Assembly: GCF_009389715.1 (NCBI RefSeq)
Contig: NW_024068262.1
Coordinates: forward strand, 124,001 to 188,000
Direction: 5' to 3'
DNA from: Phoenix dactylifera
Taxonomy: Eukaryota > Streptophyta > Magnoliopsida > Arecales > Arecaceae
Length of the DNA: 64,000 nucleotides
The notes beneath the pieces are model-generated. The model ran no database searches and was not told the origin of the DNA. It saw only the letters and a program-made list of their open reading frames with translations. Below are positions 1 to 12,300 of the stretch, piece after piece. Within the stretch, counting starts at the first letter, position 1, and each line of letters begins with the position of its first letter. Position numbers and translations under genes: made by a program.

Positions 1-740
1 AAGAAACTGATCAGCTACAGCAGGTAAAGGATTCAAATCGGAAAGTCGCTATCATACTGCTTATACGCGAGCCATGCATTCTTGCATGCGTACATACATA
101 GGTATGTATGTATTGTGATTGGTGGACAGTAGTTTTCCTTGGTTGCGAATAAAAACTTGAAGGTCGGGAAACAGGTATGTCATTTAAATGCCTATGAACA
201 TTTATGAATCCCTTGGTTTGGCATGAAATGTGGATGACATTGAAAGATGCTGAATCGCAAACCTAATTTATTTTTTTTTTCTTTTTCTTTTTTGTTTTGG
301 GGGTGGGATTGGAGAGCAGGGGTCGTCACCCTTTTTTTTGAAAAAAAAAGAAAGAAAAAACAAAAAAAAAAAGTGTTAGCTCCGATTGGTTAATTTATAG
401 TAATGCTCCGTAAGAGTAGCATCTAATGGTTGAGTAGATGCATTTGCCCCTGTATTATATTAAAATATGTGCGCATTACTTCATGGAACACATCCAAAGA
501 AGAACCAAAGTTGTAGCATCTCATTCTAGCAAGAAAGGTCAAGGAAAACATGGAGGGAAAAATTATCAATCTTTGATGGTGCGGAAACAAAGTTAAAGGA
601 TGATATTAATGGCAACAGGAAGTGATTTATAGAAAACGATATGGCAATAGTTAACAGAGGCACTCCACAGATCCACATTAAGTAAGTTCCAGGAGACGCA
701 GTTATCGAGAAAACCGAGCTGAATTAAAGGCCCTCTCGTC
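1..740. other. Left-edge non-coding stretch
   Basis: No exon could be recognised here on either strand. It lies downstream of the VPS20 first exon on the minus strand, so it is probably that gene's first intron. It contains a T-rich tract (about 269-297) facing an A-rich tract (about 341-372), which could fold back on each other. Confidence 0.4.
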
Positions 741-871
741 TCCTATTCTTCCTCAACAGATAAGAATAAGAAATCAACAATTCGGAGAAGAAGAGATATC
801 TTGTTATTGCCACGAAAATATACACATAGATGGGTGGAAAGAAGGCAGGAAGGAGGAGGGTGCGAGGGGAC

Positions 872-973
872 CTGCTGCTGGTATTGAGCGAGCTTGCGGC
901 GTTGGGTCTTAAGGGAGAGGATTGCTCGATCCACGTCCGTAATCTTAGGTTTCTTCACGAATAAATTCCCCAT
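872..973 (-). CDS. VPS20: ESCRT-III subunit VPS20/CHMP6, first coding exon only (partial)
   Basis: VPS20 (CHMP6) is an ESCRT-III subunit. It links ESCRT-II to the SNF7 polymer on endosomes during multivesicular body sorting. The exon opens at the ATG at 973-971 with [19 protein letters not shown], the conserved N-terminus of the plant VPS20 family, including the Met-Gly N-myristoylation signal. It reads exactly 34 codons to the residues QYQQQ, followed by a GT donor at 871-870, so the exon ends in phase 0. A Met lies further upstream in the same frame, but family conservation and the Met-Gly start favour the internal one. The remaining exons (about 180 more residues in the family) are not seen in 1-870 and must lie outside the window. 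The GC- and pyrimidine-rich sequence at 974-1240 is probably 5'UTR and promoter. Confidence 0.9.
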
Positions 974-1550
974 GGCCGCTCCTCCCCAAACCCTAACCCT
1001 CGTCTTTCTTAAGGGGAGAGGGTAAGGGAAATCCAACGAAGGAAGGACGGGGAAATCGCTGCCCCACTGTCTCGCCACACCGGCTTGGAGTGGAGTTGAG
1101 GAAGGAAAAGAAAGAGAGAAGAAGAGCTTCCTTTTTTTTTTCTTTTCTTTTCTTTTCTCTTCATTTCCCGCCTTTTCCTCTCTCCTTTTGGCCTCGCTCC
1201 CTTCCTCTCCGCTGGCCGTCGTTCATTAAGATGCGTGCCCCACATCTCGTCGTCCGTCAGCTACGTATCGGGAGACCAAAAAAATATCTATTAACGATAG
1301 AAAGAAAATATGACCCGGCCGCTTGCATGCGGAAGATCAAGCGACTTGTGCCGTTAAATGGTGCTGCACCCAGAGATTATTGCGGCGGACGATATACCGA
1401 CATTCCTTGGCGCTAATTTTAGCCGATGAAGGATTGCTCAGATTCCTGGTCCTCGTGCCGGTAATTTCTAGTTTTGTTGAAGCTAAGCGTCCGCAAGACT
1501 TCCAAGGGCTCGCGGTCGCACTTTGCAAATATCTCTTGGTAGCAAGGTTC

Positions 1551-1735
1551 GCTGTACCGGTCGGTACCGAGCGTACCGTACCCATACCGATGGATACCGG
1601 TATCGGTACACCAATATCGGTACGATCGGTACCGAGCGTACCGTATCGTACCGACACTCGGTATGCCTATACTAGTGCGGCACCGGTACGGGGTTCGGTA
1701 CCGGTACGGCGAACCTTGCTTGGTAGTATCGGAAC
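1551..1735. repeat. GGTACCG-rich interspersed repeat
   Basis: About 185 bp built from short direct and inverted copies of TACCG, GGTACC and CGGTAC. The words are largely self-complementary. Related but weaker GGTAC/CCGATAC segments occur near 40480-40560, 42440-42720 and 49080-49250, which suggests a dispersed family. No coding content was recognised. Confidence 0.6.
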
Positions 1736-2606
1736 CAGCTGCGGTATTTTTCCTCAACACCGGTCATTTGAGGCAAAACTAGCATAGCTCACATCAGAGA
1801 AAGATGATACTTGTCTATATATAGCAGCGGTCATTTTAGAGCCTTTATGCAACATCGGCAAGTTCTAAACTGGTATTAATGTTGCGAGTTTCTAATTTCT
1901 ACGTAATAACGTATCATATAATCAAGCTTGAGCTAATCCCAGCAAGCCGTGCCCCGGAACTAGCGTCATACTTTACATGCACGTACGAGAGATTATTGAA
2001 ATAAGCCCCGATCAGTATTGATGCTGCAAGTGTCTAATTTATCCTTGGATGCATGTACATGCTAAGAGCTTGTTACCAACAGCTAAGCATGATTAATTAC
2101 CATTAATAGAGCAACATCACAGCAACGCCCTGCATGCCTATCCATGCTACAGTGACACAAATCATTTAAACTTGATCATCAATTTTCCTGCCAGGCTGCC
2201 ACTCGGTGGATTTGGCAGCGGCAGCAGGGAAATTAAGCTGCATGCAAATTTTTGCGAGTGCGGAAATAACAGCACTCGTGTTAGGAAACAAATTAAGCAT
2301 CATCTGCCGGGCCCCCTTCTTAGTTCTTGGTTGGGCAGTCGTGATGAGCGATCAAACACGCAGCAACGCATCTGAAGGTCACTCCACCCCACCACGACTT
2401 GAACTAAGCAGGCCGACTTCTTGAGCTGGAATTCATCAAACATACGAGCCAAGAGCGCAAATCAAGCAAAGGTCGGCTCATGTACATACATAGAGATCAG
2501 GAGGTGCTTATATTACATATATATATATATATATATGCGTATAGGATGTCATCATGCATCGTTGCAGGCCGGGAGCGTCTTTACGTGCTAGCCCAATGCC
2601 CGTACG
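1736..2606. other. Intergenic, no gene seen
   Basis: No conserved protein or RNA gene was recognised. It holds a short (AT)n microsatellite at about 2517-2536. The right part presumably includes the 3'UTR of the COX5C gene, which is transcribed leftwards. Confidence 0.4.
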
Positions 2607-2810
2607 TTACTCATCAACCACTACACTAATCTCGCCCTTGTCGAGGAGGTCGTAGAACTCCCGGGTTCTCCTTTGGCTGCTCCAGTGGTACATCTTCCAA
2701 AAGAATCCGGCAGCAAGGCCAAGGCTTATCCCGTAGATCATCTCTTTGATAACGCTCGGGCTCGGCCCCTTGGAAGCGGCCTGCCCGACAATCTTACGAG
2801 CGGAAGCCAT
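2607..2810 (-). CDS. COX5C: Cytochrome c oxidase subunit 5C (COX5C)
   Basis: Nuclear-encoded small subunit of mitochondrial respiratory complex IV, located in the inner membrane. The frame gives 67 residues, close to the usual 63-67 of plant COX5C, and is intronless in the coding part as in other plants. Recognisable blocks are GPSPSVIKEMIYGISLG, a single membrane-spanning helix (roughly residues 24-40, rich in Ile, Gly, Leu and Ala) ending before WKMYHWSSQRRTREFYDLL, and the family signature KGEISVVVDE at the C-terminus. The start codon is at 2810-2808 and the TAA stop at 2609-2607. A likely acceptor TTCAG lies about 10 bp upstream of the ATG. This fits the leader intron that plant COX5C genes characteristically carry in their 5'UTR. 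Confidence 0.95.
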   Translation of the reverse strand: MASARKIVGQAASKGPSPSVIKEMIYGISLGLAAGFFWKMYHWSSQRRTREFYDLLDKGEISVVVDE

Positions 2811-2820
2811 TCGCTAGCTC

Positions 2821-2896
2821 CTGAATACTGCTGGATCGTGATCATCAAATCGTCAGAAACAGAAGAAAAACATTGCTGATGCATTCAAATTCATAC
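2821..2896 (-). other. Possible short 5'UTR intron of COX5C
   Basis: On the minus strand a good donor (CG|GTATGA, G at 2896) and an acceptor (TATTCAG, G at 2821) frame 76 bp just upstream of the COX5C ATG. COX5C genes usually have a leader intron, but often a longer one. An alternative donor, GGGAG|GTAACATT at about 4930, would give a 2.1-kb intron starting from a G-box-bearing upstream region. The choice cannot be made from sequence alone. Confidence 0.3.
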
Positions 2897-2905
2897 CGAC
2901 CTTTC

Positions 2906-5900
2906 GACGCAAAGAACTCGAGGCTTCAGATAGAGCTAAAGGTAGACGACGTCTGCGCTCTGCCGGCTGGTCCCAGTCTTCCACAAGATGGACTTTCAGC
3001 TCTACATAACTTACTTTGTTCTTTTTAAAAATAAAAATAATTCATGGGTCACTTATGCCAATTAGTTAGGTAGTTTTGAAAAGGAGAAATTCCGAAGAAC
3101 TTATCAGCGGCTTAACTTGATTTTTTTTTTTTATATAAAAAAAAAATACAAACTACAAATAAGGATCAAGAAACCTTATTTGGTGGTTAATGTGAAAGAA
3201 AGGGATGCCATGTATTCATTCATGCACCAATTATAAAAAAAAACTCCCCAAAAAAACTCCATTGCAACTCCCCACTCCAAGCTGGCCAGTTTATCACCCC
3301 AAGTATGAGACTCTTCGTTCCACAAGTGGATTGTTTAGCTGTTGACTGCTGATGCGGCTCTACCAGGGTTGATTCACCAAGTTGTATACGGCTATATCAT
3401 TACAATAATGGTAGGAACAGATGGCAACCGCATACATACATGCATATACCAACTATTATATTAAAGATACTAGAACCTTCTGCTATCAGATGATTTGTAA
3501 ATTTAAGTCGGTTTGGACTGGAATTGGTATCCTAAGTTAATTTGGACTCAATCTCCAAGATTTGTAAAATCAAGACATACCCGACAGTATAACATTCTCA
3601 ACAATTTTGGTAGTTCGTGAGGCAAGAAAGAATCTATAGAGCTTGCTTCTACAAGCAAAGTATATATACAAATTATGGAAGGCTCGAGATAGATGACTAA
3701 AAATAACTCCAAGCCTCTTAAATTTCCCATTAATAGGATGAGGAGAAAGAAACAGCGCTCTTTGTTTCACCAAATTATAAAAGGATGGTAAGCATGCTAA
3801 TTAATTTGGCATTGGAATAAAGTCGGATAAAATAAATAATGCCTAGTTTTGTCAAAGAGAATGAAATAATGGCTGTGGGTCATCCAATAATGGCGATAGC
3901 AGCATCCCACCCATTGCTTATAGTTTCAGTGAAGGATCGATGGAAGGTGCAGCCTTCGACGAAAGTAGAAGAATGGCACTATATAAGCATCTCACCAAAT
4001 ACCCGGCCGTGTGCACAGAAAGTGTAGAATGGAGGACGTTAAAAAGGCCACCAAATAAGTAGCATTGAAAAACATGCGGTATAATCCAAGCTCCCAATTT
4101 TCTCTCAAATCTTAGCTTGAAAAATACAGCTTCGGCATTTAGCATCCAATACTGCTTCAAAACTTGGAGATCCAACTATTAGCAGATCCCAGATCAGTCA
4201 GATCCTTGATTGGATCGCTGGGACCTGCCTCAACGGATGACTCAAAAATTCAATGATCTAACTTGGATGCTTGGCCAAGTTCTTGAGTGGACCAGCGATT
4301 TAACACGATCAAATCTGGACTCAGGTTTACATCTTCTGTCAGTACTAGATTTTTCCTTTTTGAGATTTAATGGAGGAAGTGGGAAACTTCGCCCTTGTTT
4401 ATTGCAGGTCAGTACTAGATTTCAAAAATAAAAAAAGAAGAATAATTCAAAATTTATATTTATAACATAATTTTTTGGGGGAATTTTTTCACAATTCACT
4501 GATGTTGTTCTATATTGTGAAATATTTTCTCAGCGATTTGCGAACAAACTAAGTTGAGATGCCAAAATTCAAAAACTCCCAACAATTACAAGATAAGTGT
4601 AACTAAAACCTAATAGATGTTATGCTCAATTAAAAGAAATTTTCTTTCATCGAACCCCAGGCTCTGTTTAGTAAATTTTTCCATACAAGTAAAACAGAGA
4701 AGAAGAGAAGATCGGGTTAATATTATTGGCAGACATGACAGAATATACAAAATACAAATTGAAATGGTCGATAAAATCACGGCACATCCCAATTAAAATA
4801 CGAGAACAAAGCAACGAGAAAGCACCAAAGGAGATAACCATGCTACGAGAGAGAACAAAAGAGCTTCAGTTTGCATGGCAAATGGACGTTCAAAAATAAA
4901 ACGAGGAGATCACGGAAGAAGAATGTTACCTCCCAAGTCCGCCCCCTTCCCCCGCAAGATTGTTCACGGTGGTCCAGCGTCCGTCTCCATTTCAGAGTCC
5001 ACCGACCGAGAAGCAGCTAGGTGGCGGAAGAGGAGGAGTGCTACAGTGGCACGTGTCAAATGTCTCATCATCTGCCGCTGACGGCGAAATAACACCGAAA
5101 TCCTAAAGTATCGGATCCGCCCGATATCGAGAATACGGGACGATGTTACGTGACAGCACCAATGTTCGCCCCAATAAAATATATTAACTTTGGCTTAAAC
5201 ATATTTTCTTAAAAAACATTAAACATATATTACTTTGTATACAAAACCGCTGTAACCAAATGATGGCGAAGCAATGGTCCATTTGCCGAAACCATTCCGA
5301 AACCACCCTTCCACGTGTTGTCCAAAAAAGCCATTTCACCCGGTGTGTCTTACGAGACGGTTTCATTGTCGTAGAGGAGCTAATATCATCAGTTGAATCC
5401 AGAAGGGGCAATGGTTGTGTCCATTCTCTACTCCGAGATATCTAGATAATAATGAAAAATGGAGAAATTTTTCAGACCAAACATGTATTCCGTAAAACTA
5501 ATGAAACTACGGATTGGATGGTTGCTTATTTAGCCAGTCACTCCGATAATACCTTGTGAGTTGGTGATGGAGACTTGCCCTACGCACTCCAGTATTCTAT
5601 TTTTTAATTTTATTGGATGCATCCATACTTGATCCATCTATTTTAGCCACACACAAAAAAAAAAAACATTTCACTTATATTCGGCATTAACACGCACATT
5701 GGCTTTTAAGCTACGTCAAGGTTGCGGCATGCACCTGTGCAGCATTTTCTTGGATCGATAGAAGCTTTCTGGGCAGGAATTTTTGGCTCGAACGCATGCG
5801 GTAAAATCCCTGCCACAGTAAACCTGGGGTCTTAGACAAATTTCCAAGAAGGCTTATCCCCAGATACCATGCAAATTCAGTGCCTAGAGCACAAAACATA

Positions 5901-6359
5901 AATCCGAACATGATCATTCCGGTGTTTTGACCATAAAATTAGCCGCCACTCAATCACCATTAATCAATTCCAACTGCCTTCAATGACGAAATATATAGAT
6001 CATAATGCCGATGGAAGATCTAATGAAGAAACTGATAACAAAGATATTGTTGAGGTTACACTAATTGATGGAGTGAAATATAAGAAAAGGCTCTCAATCC
6101 ATGTTCGCGAAGAGTGCCAGGCCCTTTCACAAATTTACAATATGCAGAAAACCAACTCCCAATTCAGTTTATGTTTCACACATTACAGCAGCTAATAAAA
6201 CCCCTTCTTGGACGATTACATGGTTTCAAAAGGTATTTACACCCTGAAACAGATTGCAGCCCCAACACAAGGACAACAATTTATGACACAATTAAGAGCT
6301 CGAGGACCGTTAAACCGAAGATGAGCAAACACAGGCACCTCCAATCTGCCAGCATTTTG
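2906..6359. other. Intergenic between COX5C and UBC12
   Basis: No conserved coding sequence was recognised. A GC-richer segment at about 4930-5090 contains CACGTG (a G-box) and, on the minus strand, a 5'UTR-like stretch ending in a GT donor. It could be a promoter and leader exon for COX5C. The right end should contain the 3'UTR of UBC12. Confidence 0.4.
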
Positions 6360-9300
6360 TTATGCGCACCTGGGGAAGTAGATCTGACCCACATAACCTC
6401 CAGTCATTGCCCTTCTCACATTGCTCTCAAACAACTTGGGGTTGTCACGTAGAACAGCTGCTGCATCATGATTCAAGGGGTCCTCATCATTGGGTTGCTG
6501 CATATATAATGAGAAAGGTTAAGTAAAGTAGCATTTTACTCATAAAAAACTGTGAATAAGCTCCATTCATCATATTTAAAAAAAAAAAAAACAAGCCAGC
6601 AAAGACTCCACCAATTCTTTTTAAGTGATAAATAAAATTTAGAAGAATGAACTAACGGATAAATGCAGATATAAAGAATGGAGAAGTAGGCCCTCATGTA
6701 ACATCCCCATGTTGATCTAGATGCAGTACCTTCCACAGTTGATCTATAGATGTGATCAAATTCATCTATAAACGAAGAAAAGATAAAATTTGATGAAGCA
6801 CCATAGTGCTAGGTTCTAACTAAGCATCAAAGCAAGATCATACAGCAATATCACATGGCAAGTGTCAAATATAGTATCAACCTTTCATATGATGGTTAGA
6901 ATATGATGGCCTGCAAGTATCCTCTTCCAATAAAATCAGCATATATAGAGAGTGCCTTTACTTATGCCATAGTCATAACTCCATCCATTATGATCCACTC
7001 AGTGCGCACATTATCATCTACACTTGATCCAGGACCACAAAATCACTTCACACTCTCACCCTTTTTTTTTTTTGGTTAAAACACTCTCACCCTTAAGTGG
7101 TCCATCTTTTACTCAAATCCTCCAAAAGTTTCTCACTTGACAAACAGATTCATCTGCTCTTGAACTCATTTTTGGTCCCTTCCTACTTCCCAACCCTCAT
7201 ACTCATCCTTCAGCTCCCAAGAAACTCCTCTATAAATTCCTGTCACTTTTTTATAACCAAAATCTTCTAAGATTGATTTGACCAAACTTTTAAAATTCCC
7301 TTGTTCAATCATCCGATATGCAGAATATATGAAGGTTCTACTAAATTTGCGGCTATTCTTGCGAAAAAAACTGAATGTAAAAATTTGGTAAATGTATAGT
7401 TGAAGTATAAATGTTATTACTTATTAGCTACATCCAAAAGCTGCAATTTGCCCAACAAAAATGTAAAACGGCTATTATTTAGAACATTTGCAATAGACAT
7501 CATTGCATGTAGGCCTCTGTTATTTTCATGCTTTCTGCAGCTGAAGTTTATACAAAATATGTACCGGGGATATGAATAATTATTCCTTACATCCTTAAAA
7601 CATCTAAAAGTGGCCAAGTTTCCAAATTTTCTAATTCCATAACACAGACTAGACTTCAATTTTAGAAGAGTTAAAACATGCCAGACTTTTATAGAAGAAG
7701 GCACTCTAAAAACTTCTGAAAAAATCTTGACCCTAGGAACTTTCGAGGGAGGAAGAAGAGAAATACTTATAAACCAAGAAACAATGGTGGCATACAATGC
7801 ATTAGACATTAGTTAATTATGAGGTTATTATTTTCAGGTATTTTCAAAATTTTAGATTTTAGTTAAATTATCCTAGATCTAAAATCTTTAGCAGCCACAT
7901 GCATCTCCACATGCATTATAAGTAATAGCTGGAAATAATCCAAATGTAAAATACCATTAAAGAAAGAAATGGAGCAGAGTTAGATGGGATTGAGTTTGAA
8001 AGTGGTGCAGCCATGTGATAGTGACTCCTATTCGCCATCAATACCATAATGTATACAGTGTTAATTGTTAAAAGCTAAAGTTCTCACACATCCCTTGCTG
8101 TGTAATGACCTAACCCACCTGTAAGGCATACATATCTACGAACATCCTTTATGGTCAAGAGAACCTATTGTCACCCACCCAGTAAATATAATACCCATTG
8201 TTGCTGGAAATTGGACCCGGGGGCCGCCGCTAAGCCGGGGAAGGAGGAGCTCCGCCGCGGGGAGGGCGGACGGCGGTGCGCCGGCCGGCTGCGTCCTCCT
8301 GTGCCCTCCTGGGGGGTGTGAGAGAGCGGAGAGGAGAATGCGTCCTGTCCTGTCCCGTCCTGCAAAAAAGCCGGTGGCCGGGCTCCCCGGCGCCGGCCCT
8401 CCGATGCTTAAGTCAGAGGGGGCAAATATGTGGAGAGAGCGAGCCAGAGAGTGAAGAAGATGAAGAGAATATTGTGCTCAATTGTGTCTGTGCTGTTTTC
8501 TTGTGTTTCGATCCTAGTCCCCCTCCCTGGGTCCCTTTTATAGAGGGATTTTATGTTGCCCTGGAGGTGACAGGGAGTTTGTTCTCTTTTGTAATAATTG
8601 GGCACGATTTGGCCCATTAATGGCGTAGTGGAAGATAAGGCCGAATCAGACCGGAACCAGGGAGTTGTCACGGTCGATCGGACCTGTTGGAGTGGTTGAA
8701 CCGCCGGCCGTGGTAGGCCCGGGGTCCATGGATGGTAAGCGCATTTATTACCGAATGAACCGGCGGTCAGGGAGAGCCATACGCTTTGATGGTTCAGTGA
8801 TCCGGAGATCGTTTTGAGCCGTGTTCATTAAATGACTGAGCGCATCGGAGACTTGAGGGGGTCTCATGCATTAATGGCAGGTCGTGCCAAATACCTGCGG
8901 AGATCTTATGCCTTGACGGCTTGGAGATAGCGGCAGGTTGTAGTGGAGTTGTCAAGTCCCTCAGGGGGTTAGGTAGGGGTTGAACATTTGGTCAAGGCAA
9001 TCGGCTCGGCAGGGGTGCCGAGCCGAGCTGGTCGCCCAATGGGGCGCCCTGTGGCGGGGTCGCTTCTAATGCCTCTGGTCGGCGCCCTTTGATCGAGCGC
9101 CTCCTAGCCGAGCGCCTTTATTTCGCGCTCTATCCTCTGGTCAGCGCCCTCCAATCGAGCGCTTTTCTGGTCGGCGTCCTCTGGTCGGCTCTTTCTAGCC
9201 GAGCATCCCTACTTGGTCGTTGGTTGGTCCGAGCGCCTCTTGGCGCTCCGGTCGGCATTCTTGGGCCGAGCATCTTTTCGGATCGGCGCTCTCTTAGCCG

Positions 9301-12300
9301 AGCACCCCTCTGGTTGGTGCTCTCTGGTCGGCACTCTTTGGCCGAGCGCCTTTCCGGTCGGCGCTTTTTAGCCGAGCGCCTCCGTGGCGGTATGACTCGG
9401 GGTTTTTCCCCAACACTACCCCCCGACTTCCGAGTTCCAGTTGGCTACCAGCTGGAGTGCGGGAAGTAGCTTCAATTGGGCCGTACGAATTCCGAAAATT
9501 TTAATTTATTGCGCATTTTGAATTATCGGACGCCTCGAGATGCCTTTAATAGGCGGCGTCTCTTCTTTCCCGAAAATCCTCATTATTGGGACACCTTTTG
9601 CGAGGCGTCCCCGCGCCGTGGGCTCATGATGGGGCCGCACGATCCGATGGGGCGCTTCGGTGTTCGAAGCGTTAGCCCTAATTAAGTGCGTCGTTCTGTC
9701 TTTTGGACAGACACGTGTGGTCATCTCAACGGGGTGCGGCTTTTCTTTTTGCCGATCGGGGCCGTTGGGGAGGTTTATATAAACTCTCCCCTGGCCCTTC
9801 GTCCCCTTCCTATCGCTTTCCTCCAGCTTTTCTTCCTTCAGCCTTTCACGGTCCGAAGTTCTATTCTCCGGCGTCTTCCCCAGGTCGTCCTTTTTTCTTT
9901 CTTAATTCCTTTCTTCCCTTACAATGGGTTCTCTCCCCAGTGAGGTCGAGTCTACCATGAGCGTCCTGGAGGTCGAAATGACCGAAGAGTGGTTTTTCCC
10001 TCTTCACGGGTTCCGCTTGGAGCCCGCCAGGCGAAGGGATCGGATAACCGATCCTCCGGTAGGCTGGGTCGGAGTGCATCTGGAATCGCTCTGGGCCGGC
10101 CTCCGATTTCCTCTTCACGGCTTCGTGAATGAGTTGCTGACGGTGTGCCAGTTGGTTCCGGCGCAACTCACTCCGAACGCCTGGAGGACAGTGGTCGGTT
10201 TCCTATCGCTGTGCTTACTACAGGGGATTCCGACCTCTGTCAACGTTTTCCGGCGACTTTTTATCTTTAAGTCGAATCCGGAAGACGGAGAGTGGCTGTA
10301 TATCGCCCTTCGGGCGGGTCGGCCACTTTTTCATGGTGCCCCCTCATCCATTCATGGCTGAAAGGAGAAATTCTTCTTCCTTGGTTCTGCACAGTCCTGG
10401 GGGTTTGACCCCCGGTGGGGACCGGCTCAGCTCAAGTCCATCAACAAACCCCCCAGACTTTCTCCACGTGAGCAGGGGATCCTCGACGCCATCCGCAGCC
10501 TCGGGGACGGCATCTTACTGAACGGCCTCATATGTGAGGACGCTTTGGTGAACGTGGGCTTGAGCTCGGCACGTCCCCACGGTAAGGGTAGTTACAGTGT
10601 CTCTTTTTATTTCCTTACTGTTCTAATGTTCTAATCCTGTTCGCCTTTGCAGATATCGCAAAGATGGTGACTAAAAGCGAAGTCCTCTATGCTCGCTTCC
10701 AAAAGAGGGCAGCCGAGCTCTCGGGCGAGCCCACCGAGCCGAGGAAGAAGCAGAAGGTCTCGGCGACCTCAGCGACCCCGGCATCAGCAGTGGCCGAGGC
10801 GGGTCCTTCTCGCCCCGCGCACCCCGAGGCGGGGCCTTCTCGCCCCGCGCACCCCGGTGCTGGTCAGAGGGAGGGCACGGATTCTAGGGGCTCGGGCTCC
10901 CGGGGAGCTTCAGCAGTGCTCCCATGCCCGGTGCCCCTGGCACAAGTTCCTGGTCGGCAGGACGCTCCAGTAGCCGACCAGAGGAGGAGTCCTGCGGGTC
11001 CCGCGCTTGCGCGCCCCGCCTCAGTCGTGCGGCAGTCAGATCGGCCGCTTGTCCGACCCCAGCCCCCTAGCTCCGAGCCGGGGAGCAGTCAGGGAGCCTC
11101 GGGGTCGGCTCCGTCGAGGCCAGCCAATGCTGGCCTTCCGGGCCCATCAGGCTCGGGGGAGCGAGTGCCTCTTGCGCTCACCTGGTCGGTATTTGAGGGC
11201 GATTCAGCCCTCGAAAATCCTCGAGTGGCGCGCGAGGTATTTCGGGTCGCGCTGCTCCCGGCCGACCGGGCCACGATACAGCCCATGAGCTATAATGCCT
11301 TCATGGACGCCACCCGCTGTAACGCCGTCCGGGTAAGTAAAATTTTTCATCTGTGTAATTTGTAAAAAATTTTTACTCGCAGCGCCTTATGTTTTTCCTT
11401 TTCGTCTCTTTTACAGCACTTGCACGAGACGGAAATGCTGATGCACATAGTCCAAGACTACCGGGAGCGGGCCCGGAGGTGCCAGCGCGGTTACGAGGAG
11501 GCCCAGTCGAGGTACCTGGCCGCCGAGGCGAGGTACCAGGCCTCCGAGGCCGAACGTCAGGTGCTCCAAGAGAGAATTGGAGCATCCGAGGAAAGAATTC
11601 GAGCTCTGACCGCCGAGCTCGATGAAGAGAAGGGCGCGCACACACTAGCAAAATCCGAAGTGCGCGCCGTCGAGGCTCGTTTGGCCGCAGCCGAGCTGGC
11701 GTTGGCTTCCCGCGAGCAGGAGGTGGGGAACGCCCGCCTCCGACACTTAGAGCTCGAGCGGGAAATAAAAACCCTCGAGCGGAAGGCCGCATACCACGAG
11801 GCTCGAGAGCTCGAGGCTCGGGAGCAAGCCCAGAACGCGGTGAGGCTCTTCCGCGAGTCGGAGGAGTTTCACGACCTCCTAGCAGAGGAGGGCGTGAACG
11901 GGCTAATTCAGGGCTTCCGGGACTTCCGCAACCAACTGCGGCGGCTTCTCCCGGATTTCGATGTAAACCTGCTCCAACCGGGAGCAGGGGTCGAGAGGCT
12001 GGAGGCGGAGGCAGAAACTCCGGGGCCGACCAGGGAGGCCCGGTCGAGGCGACCGAAGCCGCCCCCGAAGCCGCCCCTGAGGCTACTCCCGTTGCTGCCG
12101 AGGCTACTGAAGCCCCGACTGCTGAGCCTACCGCTCCCGATACTGCCGAAGCCGAAGTGGTCGAACTCGAGCCTTGATGTAATTTTTGTTATTTTGTAAA
12201 GTCGGGATGGCCCCCCATACTTGTAAGGGCCGAACCCGAATTTTTGTACTCAGCCTACGGGCTTTTTGAAATGAATATACTTTTTTGGAAACTCGTCTAT

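Noticed and set aside
1090..1787. Overlapping open frames on both strands (108-154 codons)
   Set aside because: They are driven by the CT-rich VPS20 leader and the GGTACC repeat; no family match, no splice context.
5983..6452. Plus-strand frames near the UBC12 terminal exon
   Set aside because: One is antisense to the last exon and 3'UTR of UBC12; neither resembles a known protein.
8171..9469. Several open frames in the left LTR
   Set aside because: They are duplicated in the right LTR, GC-rich repeat derived, and in a non-coding part of the element.
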